DNA from: Rosa chinensis
Taxonomy: Eukaryota > Streptophyta > Magnoliopsida > Rosales > Rosaceae
Direction: 5' to 3'
Length of the DNA: 64,000 bases
Assembly (NCBI RefSeq): GCF_002994745.2
Contig: NC_037090.1
Location: forward strand, 14,496,001 to 14,560,000
Part shown: positions 1 to 11,752 of the stretch, piece after piece
Layout of the letters: every line of letters begins with the position of its first letter
Position numbering within the stretch: the first letter of the stretch is position 1
Made by a program: the position numbers and the translations under genes
Notes under the pieces: generated by a model
Database searches by the model: none
Told to the model about the DNA's origin: nothing
Seen by the model: only the letters and a program-made list of their open reading frames with translations

Positions 1-240
1 AATTTTTGTATGCGTCTTCGTCTGTGTGTCTAGTTAGTGTGTATTTAATTTCATAACTTTTAGTTGAGTCTAGTTATAGTTTTTATTTTCGTTTCTATTC
101 AGTATCTGTTTCGAGTTTTCGAGTCAGTTTTGCAATTGTTGAGTCACAATCCTCTGCGGGAGACACCCTCTTTCCTATACTACCATCGATAACTACTGAG
201 ATTGCAGGGATTTATTTATACACCTATTTTGGGTGTGTCA
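1..240 (+). repeat. 5' LTR of Athila element, last 240 bases
   Basis: It is identical to 9412-9651 and ends GGGTGTGTCA directly before the primer-binding region. About 1150 further bases of this LTR should lie left of the window. Confidence 0.93.
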
Positions 241-244
241 AATT

Positions 245-263
245 TGGCGCCGTGTCGCCGGGG
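245..263 (+). promoter_or_regulatory. primer binding site of Athila element
   Basis: Four bases after the LTR end, the sequence TGGCGCCGTGTCGCCGGGG resembles the usual plant gypsy/Athila primer site TGGCGCCGTTGCCGGGG (tRNA-Asp type), with a two-base insertion in the middle. The tRNA assignment comes from family knowledge. Confidence 0.75.
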
Positions 264-349
264 ATTGTTTTCCTTTAATAATTGCAAATCTTATTTGTTT
301 TTACTAATCTTTCTTTTGTTTCGTGTTTTTAGGTACTTAATCGCTGTGT

Positions 350-3300
350 ATGCAAACTCGGGGCTTTGGGAGCAATAACCTTGTTCCTTTGGATCGTGAG
401 ATTGAACGCACAGCTAGGTCACATCGGAAACGTGCGTCTCAACGTGTGGGAGAGCAGGACAAGACGGATTCTTTCGTCTTTCCACCAATTCCACCACATT
501 CACTAGTTCCACCATCACCTATTGAGCTACAACAAGCTGTGATCACACCTCTTCCTGTGGGTGTTGTTCATTCAGACTCTGAGGAATCTTTCAAATCGAG
601 TGAAGTTGAAGAGGAAGAACAGTTGGTTAACATGGCAGGAAATCGTACTTTGAAGCAATTGACCGCACCTACTGCTGTGCAACAACCCTTGTGCATCGCT
701 TATCCTGCTGGGGCACAAGGCTTTGAGCTTAAGTCGGGCATTCTTCATCATCTGCCTAAGTTTCATGGGTTCTCAACCGAGGATCCTAATCTTCATCTCA
801 AGGAATTCCATATGATTATTACAGGGATGAAGCCTGAAGCAGTTCTTGAAGAGCATGCTAAGTTGCGTGCCTTTCCATTCTCTTTGGAAGGGAAGGCAAG
901 GGAGTGGCTGTACAATCAATCTCCAGGGTCTATGAATTCATGGGATCAAGTGCAACAAGCTTTTCTTGAAGAGTATTTCCCAGCTACTAAAGCAGCAAGC
1001 ATAAGGAAAGACATATGTGCTATACGACAGATGCATGGAGAGTCCTTTGGAGAGTACTATGATAGGTTCAATCGCCTGATTTCTTCATGCCCAAACCATC
1101 AAATCAGTGATCATCTTCTCATAATCTATTTCTATGAGGGATTGTGTGGCACAGACCGCATAATGCTTGATGCAGCAAGTGGAGGAGCTTTTGTGGACAA
1201 GATGCCTGCCAATGCACATGCTTTGTGCAAGAATATAGCCTCCAACACTCGTCAATATGGAGGGAGAGATGTGATGCCGCGGCAAAATGTCAATGAGGTC
1301 AGTTCTACTTCTAATTTAGAAGCACAAATAGCTAACCTCACTAATCTTGTGAAACAGGTAGTGCTACCCAAGCAAGTATGCGGAGTATGCTCAATGATAG
1401 GACATGCAGCTGATATGTGCCCATCATTGAATGATCAAGGTGGCTGGGAGCAAGCTAATGCGATTGGAGGGTTTCAAGGGCAGCAACGAGCTAAATATGA
1501 TCCTTTCTCAAATACCTACAATCCGGGATGGAGGGATCATCCAAATTTCCGTTGGAACAATAATGACAATGTCATGCAGCCTCCAAGCAACAACTTCAAT
1601 CGAGCTCCACCTGGGTTTCAACAAGCAAGGCAACAAGCATCATATCAAGCACCCCCTCAACAACAAAGCCAAGGTATGTCTGTGGAAGATATGATTAAAA
1701 ATCTGACTATTACTGCTACCAACTTGGTGCAGACGACAGCTGCATATCAACAAAAGACGGATAGAGCTATTGAGAATCTTGAGCGTCAAGTGACACAAAT
1801 TGCAAACATGGCGGGCCAACAACCTCAACCCGGCAAACTTCCGAGCCAAACGGTTGTGAACCCCAAAGGGGGGTTTGAGAATGCAAGTGCTATCACTCTG
1901 CGAAGTGGAAAAGAAGTCCTAGAGGCTCCAAGGGTGGACAACAGGGTTAGGAAGGCTGTTGATGCAGAGGAATCAGAAACGATCGATCGCCCAGAGGAAA
2001 CGATCGATCGTCTGGTCAGGCATCCGAAATCTTCCGGAAATTCCAAGGTAACCCCTGAAGTTCCAGTTTCTACTAATTCTTCTTCTGTGCCTTTTCCTCG
2101 TAGGTTTGCTAAGTCAAAAAAGGAGCAGCTCGAGAAAAACATCTTGGACACATTCCGGAAGGTCCAAGTGAACATACCCTTGCTAGACGCGATCAAACAG
2201 GTTCCAAAATATGCTAAGTTCTTGAAAGAACTTTGCACCAACAAAAGGAAGCTACAAGGGAATGAAACCGTCGCAGTCAGTGAGAATGTCTCAGCGGTAC
2301 TTCAAAGAAAGCTTCCACCAAAGTGCAAGGATCCAGGGAGTTTCACCATTTCTTGTAAAATAGGTAACACCAGGTTTGAACGGGCCATGTTAGATCTAGG
2401 TGCATCAATCAATGTAATGCCATACTCTGTTTATGCATCCTTAGACTTAGGTGAGCTTAAAGATACAGGTGTTATTATTCAATTGGCTGACCGTTCTAAT
2501 GCTTATCCGAGAGGAGTTGTGGAAGATGTTTTGGTGCAGGTTAATGATCTTATTTTTCCGGCTGATTTCTATGTGCTTCAAATGGAGGATGCTACAACAT
2601 CTTTTTCATCTACTCCTCTACTTCTTGGCCGACCTTTCATGAGAACTGCTCGCACCAAAATAGATGTTTATGAAGGAACCCTCACCATGGAATTTGATGG
2701 GGAAGTTATGAGCTTCAATGTCTTTGAAGCAATGAGGTATCCATGTGATGTGCATTCATGTTTCTCCATTGACATTCTCGACTCGTTAGCGCAGCAATTC
2801 TTTGATGTAATGAAGGAGGATGCATTGGAAGTTGCTATTGCCCATGGATTTGAACATGCATTACCTAAGAACCCAAAAAGGGCCGTGCACTTTGATAATA
2901 CCATAGAAGAGGCAGCAGCCTCTCTTGAATCATTGCCATATCTATCAGGTAAGCATAATGTCTCTTATATTTCTCTTCCAATTTCTAATGCAACTGTACT
3001 TCCTTCTGTGGTTCAGGCACCTACATTGGAACTCAAACAACTGCCCGAACACTTGAAGTATGTGTATCTTGGAGAAAATGAGACATTACCGGTCATTATA
3101 GCTGCAAATCTTACGGCAGTGGAGGAGGACAAACTGATCCGTGTGCTTAGGGAGCATCAAACAGCCATTGGTTGGAGCATAGCAGATATAAAAGGTATAA
3201 ATCCCGCCACATGCATGCATAGGATCTTATTGGAGAAGGATGCAAAGCCCACTCGAGAAGCACAACGCAGACTAAATCCTCCCATGATGGAAGTAGTGAA

Positions 3301-6079
3301 AAAGGAGGTCCTTAAGCTCCTAGATGTGGGTATTATATACCCTATTTCAGATAGCAAGTGGGTAAGCCCTGTGCAAGTAGTTCCAAAGCGGTCAGGGGTG
3401 ACAGTTGTGAAGAACGAAGCCAATGAGTTGATTCCTACACGTGTGCAAACTGGGTGGAGGGTATGTATTGACTACCGCAAGCTTAATGCCACCACACGCA
3501 AGGATCATTTTCCCCTTCCCTTCATTGACCAAATGCTTGAAAGGTTAGCCGGTCATTCTCATTATTGTTTTCTTGATGGTTATTCTGGTTATAATCAGAT
3601 TGCTATAGCACCTGAGGATCAAGAAAAGACGACCTTTACTTGTCCATTTGGGACCTTTGCATATCGTCGTATGCCTTTTGGGCTTTGTAATGCCCCTGCT
3701 ACATTCCAAAGATGCATGGTAAGTATCTTCTCTGACATGATTGAAAAGATAATTGAAGTTTTCATGGATGACTTCTCAGTTTATGGGGATTCTTTTGATG
3801 CATGTTTAGATAATCTTTCCCTAGTTTTAAAACGTTGTCAGGAAACTAATCTGGTCTTAAATTGGGAGAAGTGTCATTTTATGGTACAACAAGGGTTAGT
3901 CTTGGGCCATATAATTTCTGCAAAGGGAATAGAAGTTGATAAATCTAAGGTTGAACTTGTTAGCTCTTTACCCCTCCCTACTTCTGTTAGGGAGGTCCGC
4001 TCTTTTCTTGGACACGCAGGTTTTTATCGCAGGTTTATTCTCGACTTCTCTAAGATTTCTAGACCATTGTGTCGCTTGCTTCAAAAGGATGTAGCCTTTG
4101 AGTTTGATGAAGAGTGCGTGGCTGCATTCAACAAGTTGAAGGAGTTACTTTCCACCGCACCCATCATTCAACCACCGGATTGGAGTCTTCCATTTGAACT
4201 CATGTGTGACGCCTCAGATTATGCTGTGGGAGCTGTACTAGGGCAGCGTGTGGGGAAAATCCCCCATGTCATCTATTATGCATCTCGGACACTCAATGAT
4301 GCCCAATTGAATTACTCCACAACGGAGAAAGAGTTTCTTGCTGTAGTTTTTGCTCTTGAAAAGTTTCGCTCTTATTTAATTGGTACTAAGGTTACTATAT
4401 TTTCTGATCATGCAGCTCTCAAATACCTACTTACCAAGAAGGAAGCAAAACCGCGCTTGATTAGATGGATGCTCCTACTCCAAGAATTCGATTTGGACAT
4501 CAAGGACAAGAAGGGGAGTGAGAATGTAGTTGCAGACCACTTGAGCAGGCTTATTCATAGCTCCAAGGAGGAAGAGGATGCATTACCATTGAGAGATAGC
4601 TTTCCAGATGAGCAACTTTTCGTTGTGCAGAAGCAGGCAGATGCAGGAAACAGAGGAAACGATCGATCGTTTCTCTCAAACGATCGATCGTCGATTGTGC
4701 AACAACAGAAAACAGAGGAAACGATCGATCGGTTCTCTCAAACGATCGATCGTCTGCAGCCTACCCAGGAAAACATTGATCCTTGGTACGCTGACATCGT
4801 GAACTACAAAGCTTCCAATCTGATTCCAGATGACTTGACTCGAGCACAGAAGGATAAACTCACCAGAACCGCCAAGCAATACGTGTGGGATGACCCCTAC
4901 TTATGGAAGTATTGTGCTGATCAATTGGTAAGAAGGTGCCCTCATGATTCTGAGTTTCATTCTATTCTCACCTTTTGTCATTCCTATGCCTGTGGTGGAC
5001 ATTTTGGAGCAAAGAGAACAGCTCTTAAGGTCCTTGAGAGTGGATTCTATTGGCCTACCTTGTTCAAGGATTCTTATCTCTTTTGCAAGTCATGCGATCG
5101 TTGTCAACGAACAGGTAATTTGGGCTCTCGACATCAAATGCCACAAACTCCTATTCTAAGTGTTGAACTCTTTGACATTTGGGGCATTGATTTCATGGGA
5201 CCATTCCCTTCTTCGTATGGTAAATTATATATTCTTCTTGCTGTTGATTATGTGTCTAAGTGGGTGGAGGCTAAAGCCACCCAGACTAATGATTCTAAAG
5301 TGGTTTCAGATTTTCTTAAGACTAATATCTTTTCAAGATTTGGAACACCAAGGACAATAATCAGTGATGGAGGATCCCATTTTTGCAATAGGACGTTTGA
5401 AGCTCTACTCCGGAAATACAACATTACTCATAAGGTGGCAACACCTTATCATCCTCAAACAAGTGGCCAAGCGGAGGTGTCTAATCGTGAAATTAAGCAA
5501 ATTTTGGAGAAGACCGTTGGCCCTAGTAGGAAGGATTGGAGCTTGAGACTTGATGATGCGTTATGGGCATATAGAACTGCTTACAAGACACCAATTGGAA
5601 TGTCTCCTTTTCGGTTGGTGTATGGTAAGCCTTGTCATCTACCGGTCGAGCTTGAACATCGTGCATGGTGGGCTGTCAGGCAATTTAATATGAACGTCGA
5701 TGCAGCTGGTGTGCACAGAAAACTTCAATTGAACGAGTTAGAGGAAATCCGCAATGATGCGTATGAAAGTTCTCGTGTTTACAAGGAGAAAACTAAGGCG
5801 TTCCATGATCGCATGATTTCCAGAAAGGATTTTTCTATTGGACAGAAAGTCCTTCTCTTTAATTCTCGCCTTAAACTTTTTCCTGGTAAGTTACGTTCTA
5901 GGTGGTTTGGACCCTTTCGTGTTACTAACGTATATTCTCATGGTGCAGTGGAAATCCAGAACTTCAAGACACATGAGAAATTCAAGGTGAATGGGCATCG
6001 ACTCAAGCCATACTATGAGACGTTCGTGGAGCATGATGTGGAGGACGTACCCCTCCATGACCCGACTCCTTCTGAGTAA
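350..6079 (+). CDS. Athila-type gag-pol polyprotein, intact
   Basis: This single frame of 1909 residues has no stop. Visible domains are: a retrotransposon gag domain (about 145-265); a CCHC knuckle starting CGVCSMIGH (about 343); an aspartic protease with LDLGAS (about 682); reverse transcriptase with YSGYNQIAI and the catalytic FMDD (about 1138); RNase H with CDASD (about 1285); integrase with an HHCC zinc finger (about 1537-1582) and D,D,E residues in GIDFMG, ISDGG and QAEVSNRE (about 1614, 1672, 1709); and a C-terminal tail. Gag and pol are fused in one frame. The start at 350 gives the MQTR opening that I associate with this lineage. Two unusual low-complexity patches contain repeated TIDR or NDRS, encoded by a DNA palindrome described separately. 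All catalytic residues are present, so the element may still be able to transpose. Confidence 0.95.
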   Translation: MQTRGFGSNNLVPLDREIERTARSHRKRASQRVGEQDKTDSFVFPPIPPHSLVPPSPIELQQAVITPLPVGVVHSDSEESFKSSEVEEEEQLVNMAGNRTLKQLTAPTAVQQPLCIAYPAGAQGFELKSGILHHLPKFHGFSTEDPNLHLKEFHMIITGMKPEAVLEEHAKLRAFPFSLEGKAREWLYNQSPGSMNSWDQVQQAFLEEYFPATKAASIRKDICAIRQMHGESFGEYYDRFNRLISSCPNHQISDHLLIIYFYEGLCGTDRIMLDAASGGAFVDKMPANAHALCKNIASNTRQYGGRDVMPRQNVNEVSSTSNLEAQIANLTNLVKQVVLPKQVCGVCSMIGHAADMCPSLNDQGGWEQANAIGGFQGQQRAKYDPFSNTYNPGWRDHPNFRWNNNDNVMQPPSNNFNRAPPGFQQARQQASYQAPPQQQSQGMSVEDMIKNLTITATNLVQTTAAYQQKTDRAIENLERQVTQIANMAGQQPQPGKLPSQTVVNPKGGFENASAITLRSGKEVLEAPRVDNRVRKAVDAEESETIDRPEETIDRLVRHPKSSGNSKVTPEVPVSTNSSSVPFPRRFAKSKKEQLEKNILDTFRKVQVNIPLLDAIKQVPKYAKFLKELCTNKRKLQGNETVAVSENVSAVLQRKLPPKCKDPGSFTISCKIGNTRFERAMLDLGASINVMPYSVYASLDLGELKDTGVIIQLADRSNAYPRGVVEDVLVQVNDLIFPADFYVLQMEDATTSFSSTPLLLGRPFMRTARTKIDVYEGTLTMEFDGEVMSFNVFEAMRYPCDVHSCFSIDILDSLAQQFFDVMKEDALEVAIAHGFEHALPKNPKRAVHFDNTIEEAAASLESLPYLSGKHNVSYISLPISNATVLPSVVQAPTLELKQLPEHLKYVYLGENETLPVIIAANLTAVEEDKLIRVLREHQTAIGWSIADIKGINPATCMHRILLEKDAKPTREAQRRLNPPMMEVVKKEVLKLLDVGIIYPISDSKWVSPVQVVPKRSGVTVVKNEANELIPTRVQTGWRVCIDYRKLNATTRKDHFPLPFIDQMLERLAGHSHYCFLDGYSGYNQIAIAPEDQEKTTFTCPFGTFAYRRMPFGLCNAPATFQRCMVSIFSDMIEKIIEVFMDDFSVYGDSFDACLDNLSLVLKRCQETNLVLNWEKCHFMVQQGLVLGHIISAKGIEVDKSKVELVSSLPLPTSVREVRSFLGHAGFYRRFILDFSKISRPLCRLLQKDVAFEFDEECVAAFNKLKELLSTAPIIQPPDWSLPFELMCDASDYAVGAVLGQRVGKIPHVIYYASRTLNDAQLNYSTTEKEFLAVVFALEKFRSYLIGTKVTIFSDHAALKYLLTKKEAKPRLIRWMLLLQEFDLDIKDKKGSENVVADHLSRLIHSSKEEEDALPLRDSFPDEQLFVVQKQADAGNRGNDRSFLSNDRSSIVQQQKTEETIDRFSQTIDRLQPTQENIDPWYADIVNYKASNLIPDDLTRAQKDKLTRTAKQYVWDDPYLWKYCADQLVRRCPHDSEFHSILTFCHSYACGGHFGAKRTALKVLESGFYWPTLFKDSYLFCKSCDRCQRTGNLGSRHQMPQTPILSVELFDIWGIDFMGPFPSSYGKLYILLAVDYVSKWVEAKATQTNDSKVVSDFLKTNIFSRFGTPRTIISDGGSHFCNRTFEALLRKYNITHKVATPYHPQTSGQAEVSNREIKQILEKTVGPSRKDWSLRLDDALWAYRTAYKTPIGMSPFRLVYGKPCHLPVELEHRAWWAVRQFNMNVDAAGVHRKLQLNELEEIRNDAYESSRVYKEKTKAFHDRMISRKDFSIGQKVLLFNSRLKLFPGKLRSRWFGPFRVTNVYSHGAVEIQNFKTHEKFKVNGHRLKPYYETFVEHDVEDVPLHDPTPSE
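1980..2010. repeat. palindrome pair 1 (CGATCGATCG x2) in gag-pol
   Basis: Two perfect copies start at 1980 and 2001, 21 bp apart. They are read as TIDR in the gag-pol frame. Confidence 0.95.
4660..4752. repeat. palindrome pairs 2 and 3 (CGATCGATCG x4) in gag-pol
   Basis: Perfect copies start at 4660, 4681, 4722 and 4743, making two pairs each spaced 21 bp. The first pair is read NDRS and the second TIDR, which are different phases of the same DNA motif. The pairs share flanking sequence and look like a 62-bp local duplication between RNase H and integrase. Confidence 0.95.
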
Positions 6080-6460
6080 TCACCATTGGTACAGTCAGGC
6101 TGAGGACATTAAACCAAGCGCTATTTGGGAGGCAACCCAATGATGGAGGACTTGGGCGCAGCTCTGAGCTTTGCTACATCCAGATTTGCTCTCTTAAATC
6201 CATCCTCTTTGTCTTCTTGTTTTATATTTGCTTTGTGTTTTGTGTGTTTTGTGGATGTTTCTTTATTTCCATGCTTTATTCTCTTCATTGCATGCTTCGT
6301 ATTTACCCAACATTGAGGACAATGTTAAGAATAAGTGTGGGGGAAGGAAAACATTGTGTTTCTAGTGTGTTTGTTGTTTTAGAGTCACCTTAGAGTCATT
6401 GGGTGTTGAAAATATGTTTAAAATGTCAAATTTCTGATTTTTTCCGAAATACCAGACAAA

Positions 6461-6562
6461 CGATCGATCGCCCCAGGCAAAACGATCGATCGTTTTTAAG
6501 CAGAAAAAGGGTCAGAAGCAAAATTTGAAACGATCGATCGTTTCAGTTTTAACGATCGATCG
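6461..6562. repeat. palindrome pairs 4 and 5 (CGATCGATCG x4)
   Basis: Perfect copies start at 6461, 6483, 6531 and 6553. They form two pairs, each spaced 22 bp, in the non-coding region just upstream of the A run. Confidence 0.95.
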
Positions 6563-6569
6563 TCGACAC

Positions 6570-6570
<1 letters not shown>

Positions 6571-6616
<46 letters not shown>
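6571..6616 (+). repeat. A homopolymer, 46 bases
   Basis: This is an uninterrupted run of A in the 3' non-coding region of the Athila element. Its exact length may be unreliable in the assembly. Confidence 0.9.
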
Positions 6617-6621
<5 letters not shown>

Positions 6622-8245
6622 AGTTTTTAGGGTTAATTTTCTTGTGAGTCTTAGGATGCCTTTCAACTGTCTAGGACGAGCTTATATCTTCTGAAATTTT
6701 GGCTAATAGAGGATCACAAGATTGAGATTATGTCAAAAGAATTCGTTGGTTAACTGAGATGTATAGAAAGCATATGTATGTGTAGTAGATGTGGTTCATT
6801 GTTAACATGGTACAGAAATTGAGCATGCTAGGACAAGTTGTGATTCATACATAACCTTTGTGAGCTTCTGAGCCTTATATGTGCTTTTCTTTCTGAGCGT
6901 TTACATGACAAATATCTTGTTTTCTTGGTGATGAACTTGCATGACTTCATTATTTATTCATCTTGATTGACTACTTGCCATAGCTCTTTGATGGACTATA
7001 GAGATTACTAGAACTCACTTCTATGCCTGTCGAAACTTTTGTCACTACGCTTGAACCTTGGAAGGGATAAAGGCACTAGGAATCACCACCATAGCCAAAT
7101 TAACCTGTGTCCCCTTTATGCACACAAGATGTGCAAACCCCTAGTCAACCCCTATGAGCCTACATTTAGCCTTTTCTTTCACCAACCACAAAATTCCTTA
7201 CCTTTTAACCTAGTATAGTTATATCCTTACCCTATCTTAAGGAATTGGTGGAGCAATTACATTTGAGATTTACTATGTTCAAGGTATTATTTGCAAGCAA
7301 GTGTGGGGGAAAGTTCTATTGTAAATATCGGTCCAAGGAAGAAGAAAACAATGTTGGCTATCGAAAAAAAAAAAAGAAAAAAATAAATAAATAGCCGAAG
7401 AAAAAAAAAAAAACAAATCAGTAAAGAAACATCTTCCTTGGATTTGATACATGGTTTTGTTGTATTATGGGAGTGAGTAGAATGAAGCAAAGGCCCAGAA
7501 AGATGACATTTGGCCTCGAAAAGAAAAATTACGGACTTGCTTCATGTGTTTCGAGTTTGATTGCCTTGAGGAAATTCATTGTAGTTCTTATATCTCTACA
7601 TCAATATCTGGTGCTCCACCAAATTTCCTTAGGACTTTTGTGATATCCTAATCTTTTCTTTCTTAAACCCTATACCCTTGGCCCCATTACAACCTTTAAG
7701 TAAGACCTCTTTGATCCTTGGGGACGGCGCTTGATCTGTGGAGATTTGTGTGTGGGAGTGAGCATATGGTTTGGGTCCATCCGTGCAAGTAGTTGATGTC
7801 CTTCATGAAGTCATAATTGAAAAAAAAAAAATTCATACAAGCTTTTCATTTCTATTCTTTATGAGCCACTTGTCTGTCTCATACATTTGAGTGAATGAGC
7901 TTTTAAGCATTACCCTTGAAATCTGAGAGAAGAAAGAGTGCATACCCTTGTGAGGATGAATCATGATTTGTTCGAAACATGTTGAGCTCCACTACATCAC
8001 CATTGTTACATCCGTGTCTTACATGTTTATATGTGGACTATATGTTTTGAGTAACTCGTGAATTGCTAATGATTAATTCTTGGTTAAGTGCTAATCTATG
8101 TGCCATGAAAGTAGGGGATTGCTGAGACAAAATGTTGGAAGGCTTAGTAGTATGTTATGGCGTCAGTTTTGAGTCTTATTAGTTTGTGGTCTTTAGTCTT
8201 TGAGTCTTTGTTTGTTTCGATTTTGCTAAGGGACTAGCAAACAAT

Positions 8246-8258
8246 AAGTGTGGGGGAA
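8246..8258 (+). promoter_or_regulatory. polypurine tract of Athila element
   Basis: AAGTGTGGGGGAA lies two bases before the TG that opens the 3' LTR. This is where plus-strand DNA synthesis is expected to start. Confidence 0.85.
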
Positions 8259-8260
8259 TT

Positions 8261-9651
8261 TGATAGGAGCATATTTATGCTACGTTATTATTATTTATTC
8301 CTATGCTTTTCTTTGTTAGTTTATATTATTTTGGATAATTTATTTGTTTTTGTGTTTATTAGGTTTTCCGAAGCAAATAAGGAAAAGAAGGTGTAAAGAA
8401 GGAAATTGCGTGGAATTTTGATTCACTAAGGATTCTTGATGGAAGAAGACTTTCCCTTGAAGCAAAGAGTTGGAGATTTACAAGGAAACAAAGTGGAAGA
8501 GTCTCAAGGGAAATAAAGGCCCTTAGAAGTCAGAATTTGGGGGATACACACGCACACAAGGAGAAGGAACGATTGGAGCAACAGAAGGAGAAGAAGTAAA
8601 TTCGGAGCCCAGAAACGATCGATCGTTTCACGAGGAAGATCGATCGTTTCCCCTGTTTTTTCCAGTTTTCGATTTCCTTCCTTCTTTCCAAAACTCATGT
8701 ATTTCTTTTGTGTGTTTTCCAAGATGATGAGTAGCTAATTTTCCTATAGTTAGGGGCTGCTTTCAGCCCTAGACATGGTGTAACTATGATGTTGGCGTTT
8801 ATTTAATAAGTTCTATGGATTTTGAATATTCATTGGTTTATCGTTTGTTCATTGATCAATTTTGTATGTTTATTGATGGTGCGCAACATTAGTATGCATG
8901 CTAGGTTGTAAAGCTATGAGTGTCTTGTATGATCATCATGTCTACTTGCATTCTAGAGTAGCGAATGAATGACTTGAGCCCCATTCATATAAACCAACGT
9001 CTAGGTATACTAGGACAACACCAGTACCGAAATTGCCTAGCCTTATTCATAATCTTTTAGACCTTAATGACTACTAGGTGAGAGCTGTGCGAGAACATCA
9101 CTCTAGGTTCCATCCTAGAAGCTAAGTTAAGTTGGAAACATCATTCTCTTAACATGCCAAGTAAGAAAGATTGATAGGTTAAGTACAACACATCATTGGC
9201 TTAGCTTGAGTAAGGATATTCGAATGAATTGAGCTTGTTAGTAAACACATCATAGGTGTAATCATGGTCTAGTGGTGAGAAGTAGTTCCTAGCTAGTTTT
9301 CTCATATTTTATCAAAACCAAAAACCCTAAGTCGTTTTCTATTTTCGTTAGTTTTCTGTCTGTCGTTTTCTTTATTTTATTTAGTATATCAGTTCAACTC
9401 CGATTTACCCCAATTTTTGTATGCGTCTTCGTCTGTGTGTCTAGTTAGTGTGTATTTAATTTCATAACTTTTAGTTGAGTCTAGTTATAGTTTTTATTTT
9501 CGTTTCTATTCAGTATCTGTTTCGAGTTTTCGAGTCAGTTTTGCAATTGTTGAGTCACAATCCTCTGCGGGAGACACCCTCTTTCCTATACTACCATCGA
9601 TAACTACTGAGATTGCAGGGATTTATTTATACACCTATTTTGGGTGTGTCA
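8261..9651 (+). repeat. 3' LTR of Athila element (1391 bp)
   Basis: It starts TGATAGGAGCATATTTATGC directly after the polypurine tract and ends GGGTGTGTCA, with TG and CA termini. Its last 240 bases match the partial 5' LTR at 1-240. One palindrome pair lies near 8616-8647. Confidence 0.93.
8616..8647. repeat. palindrome pair 6 in the Athila LTR
   Basis: A perfect CGATCGATCG starts at 8616. A one-base variant (AGATCGATCG) starts at 8638, 22 bp on. The LTR therefore carries the same paired motif as the internal region. Confidence 0.9.
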
Positions 9652-9743
9652 AGCTCAATTCAACTTTATTGCGTACATATATTTCACCTCACAACTTGAG
9701 TAATTAAGCTACTCACTTCAGAACATTGTTGTTCTCTCTACAG

Positions 9744-10428
9744 AATGAGAATTCTGTTCCAGGACTTCCAGCAACTATGAGGACTCAACTGCCTCATGGC
9801 TCAATGGTGGCATCTACAGAGCCTCCTCTAATGAACAGCATGAACTCCAACTTCTTTCCCATCCATATGGTAATTTATTTTCAGTTCTAACTGTTTTTTT
9901 AACTAATTGGTAAAACCTTGCATTTCTACCTTAATTATTTCATGTTGACCTGTGCAATATTTTGATTTGACGTGGATATGCACTTAAATTGAATGCTAAA
10001 ACGTGTGAGGATCTACTATTTGGTCTTACATCTATTTCTATTGTTAAGAAATACACATTAACTTAGGGTACCCCTTGTAATTGCATTCTTTGGTGCAGAG
10101 AGGATTTATAACCTCTTTAACACCAAAACTGTAATTTCCTGTACAATTTTGACGATAACAATGTCTTTGCTACTCTCAGGAAAGAGCAATGGAGAAGAGT
10201 ATGGATGCTAACTCCTTCCCTAACTGGGCATGGCAAATGCAAGTCCTTAATGATGGAGCAACTCCAGTGCCACTCTTCTCTGCGGCAGCATCATCAGGAT
10301 TCCCTTCTTCAACAACAGAATCATCAGCTCCGATCCCTCCACTTCATTTTCCCAACACATCATTTCTCCAGCGCCACTTTTCACCATCGTTCACCAACAA
10401 AACACCCCATTTCTATTGCAGGAGCTGA
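9744..10428 (+). CDS. last two exons of an unidentified gene
   Basis: One exon (9744-9869, 42 codons) follows a polypyrimidine tract and CAG and ends before GTAATT. It reads from NENSVPGLPA to FFPIHM. A second exon starts after CTCTCAG near 10180 and keeps the same phase to a TGA at 10426-10428; it contains SFPNWAWQMQVLNDG and a serine/proline-rich tail. Together they give about 125 C-terminal residues. I recognise no domain; the low-complexity composition would suit the tail of a transcription factor, but that is a guess. The upstream exons must lie left of the Athila insertion, outside the window, so the element sits in an intron or has cut the gene. Confidence 0.5.
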
Positions 10429-11379
10429 AGAAACCAGTACCAGGTAGGATTTAACCACGGTAATACTTTTACAGGATGTCGACTCCCTGGGTAGAGGATT
10501 AATGAAATTTATTCTCTCATGATGTAAAGCTTATGAAAACTTTGAGGCAACTTAAGCTAATGGTATGGGAGAACTTCATGTAGTTTTTGCCTTGTTTGAG
10601 GTGCTGAAGCGCTGAGCTTCCATGGTAGTTTGGAGCCCTATTTCTGATTCCCGGATTGGCTATAATGCTCAGTGGTTTGCTTAACCTTATTCATAATGAA
10701 GTAAAGATTTTAATGGGTCCTAGAGAGATTATACCAAAAGGAAAAGTAGGCCAAAAGTTGCTGTTCAAACATATGGTAACAGGCTACGTAACTGTGAATA
10801 TCATCTTTTAGGACAATTTAAGAGCACTTCTTTTAATATCCCTTCTTTCTTTCTTTCTTTTTAAATTAAATATAGGAGCAGGCGATATTTGTTCCTATTA
10901 ATATCTCCATTCGAAAGAGACGATCGAACCCTAATCCAATTATTCATCCTTCCTCACTACCTACGATGCACGCAAACTGTGTTTTTGCGTATGATCTCCG
11001 GCACTGCATAACAATTATGGGTTTTTTGTTGCTATAGGTTAGGGTGGGCATGTGGACACGTTGGGGTTGTAGTACACCAGTAACATCACTAACACGTATA
11101 ATTTAATTTTGAGGGTAAAGTAAAAGGTAAAGTAAGAATCCGGAATCCTCGGCTTTGGGTACTTGGTACAAATCTGCAAAAGGAGATGATGAGAGAGATG
11201 GATGGTTAGGGGTCATCGTCGTCCGTTCTATGCATTTTTGTAATTTAGCGTTGTGGTTTTTTATGAGCAGCGTGAAAAGTCTGTTGTACTCTACACTGTT
11301 TCTGTTTCTCTGTAACATCATTCATTATTCCACCGCTCAGCACTTCCTACCAACCTTTTCGACCCTTACCTTTTTACTA
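10429..11379. other. intergenic, no gene seen
   Basis: The stretch is AT-rich with a short CTTT repeat (about 10843-10862). It probably begins with the 3' untranslated region of the preceding exons. I see no conserved coding frame. Confidence 0.5.
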
Positions 11380-11386
11380 TTATCTT

Positions 11387-11717
11387 TGAGAAAACTTCAG
11401 CAACGTTCTTGAATTATGCTTTGAAGGTCAATTTGATACCTGAACTCTTAAAAGTATCAATGTGATACCCAAAGTCATATTTTGACATCAACGTGATACT
11501 TCCGTCAAAAATCTCTAACGGCTCCGTTTGTTTGCTCACGTGGAAAACACATGGCCCCCAAAAAAAGTGCAATGACCAATTTATCTTTTTTTTTTTTATT
11601 AATTCATTTTTTTCTTTTCATTTCTTTTTCTTCTTCTTCTGGGATCGATCGCTCGCTCTCTCTCTTCCTTTTCCAATCTACTCCTCTCTCCTTTCTATCA
11701 CAAAAAAGCATATCGGA
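11387..11717 (+). repeat. left terminal inverted repeat
   Basis: It is the reverse complement of 12876-13220 with scattered differences and small indels. It contains a T-rich tract and a CT-rich tract. Its inner boundary is near TATCGGA. Confidence 0.9.
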
Positions 11718-11752
11718 ACAAAAGCACCTGCGGTGCATGAAAGTAGATTCCG

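Larger units (their letters stand above)
6080..8245 (+). other. 3' non-coding region of Athila element
   Basis: No convincing reading frame or env-like gene is visible in these 2.2 kb. Just after the pol stop is a small hairpin-forming sequence, TTGGGAGGCAACCCAA (6125-6140). Two sequences identical to the polypurine tract core (AAGTGTGGGGGAA) occur at 6333 and 7299, ahead of the real one at 8246. The region also holds two palindrome pairs and a 46-base A run. Confidence 0.8.
1..9651 (+). mobile_element. Athila-type Ty3/gypsy LTR retrotransposon, nearly complete
   Basis: The element reads, in order, a 5' LTR end, a primer binding site, one long gag-pol frame, a 2.2-kb non-coding stretch, a polypurine tract and a full 3' LTR. 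Only the last 240 bases of the 5' LTR lie in the window; they match the last 240 bases of the 3' LTR with no difference that I can see. The pol sequence (FMDD reverse transcriptase, and the region before it) resembles the Athila lineage. Identical LTR ends and an unbroken 1909-codon frame point to a recent insertion. The target duplication cannot be verified because the left flank is outside; on the right the flank begins AGCTC. The element seems to lie in an intron of the gene whose last exons start at 9744. Confidence 0.93.

Noticed and set aside
6125..6316. Small frame after the Athila pol stop as an env-like gene
   Set aside because: It has only 63 codons of simple hydrophobic composition; Athila env-like genes are much longer.
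8504..8722. Minus-strand frame in the Athila LTR with TIDR-like words
   Set aside because: The words arise because the DNA motif is self-complementary; the frame is otherwise low complexity.
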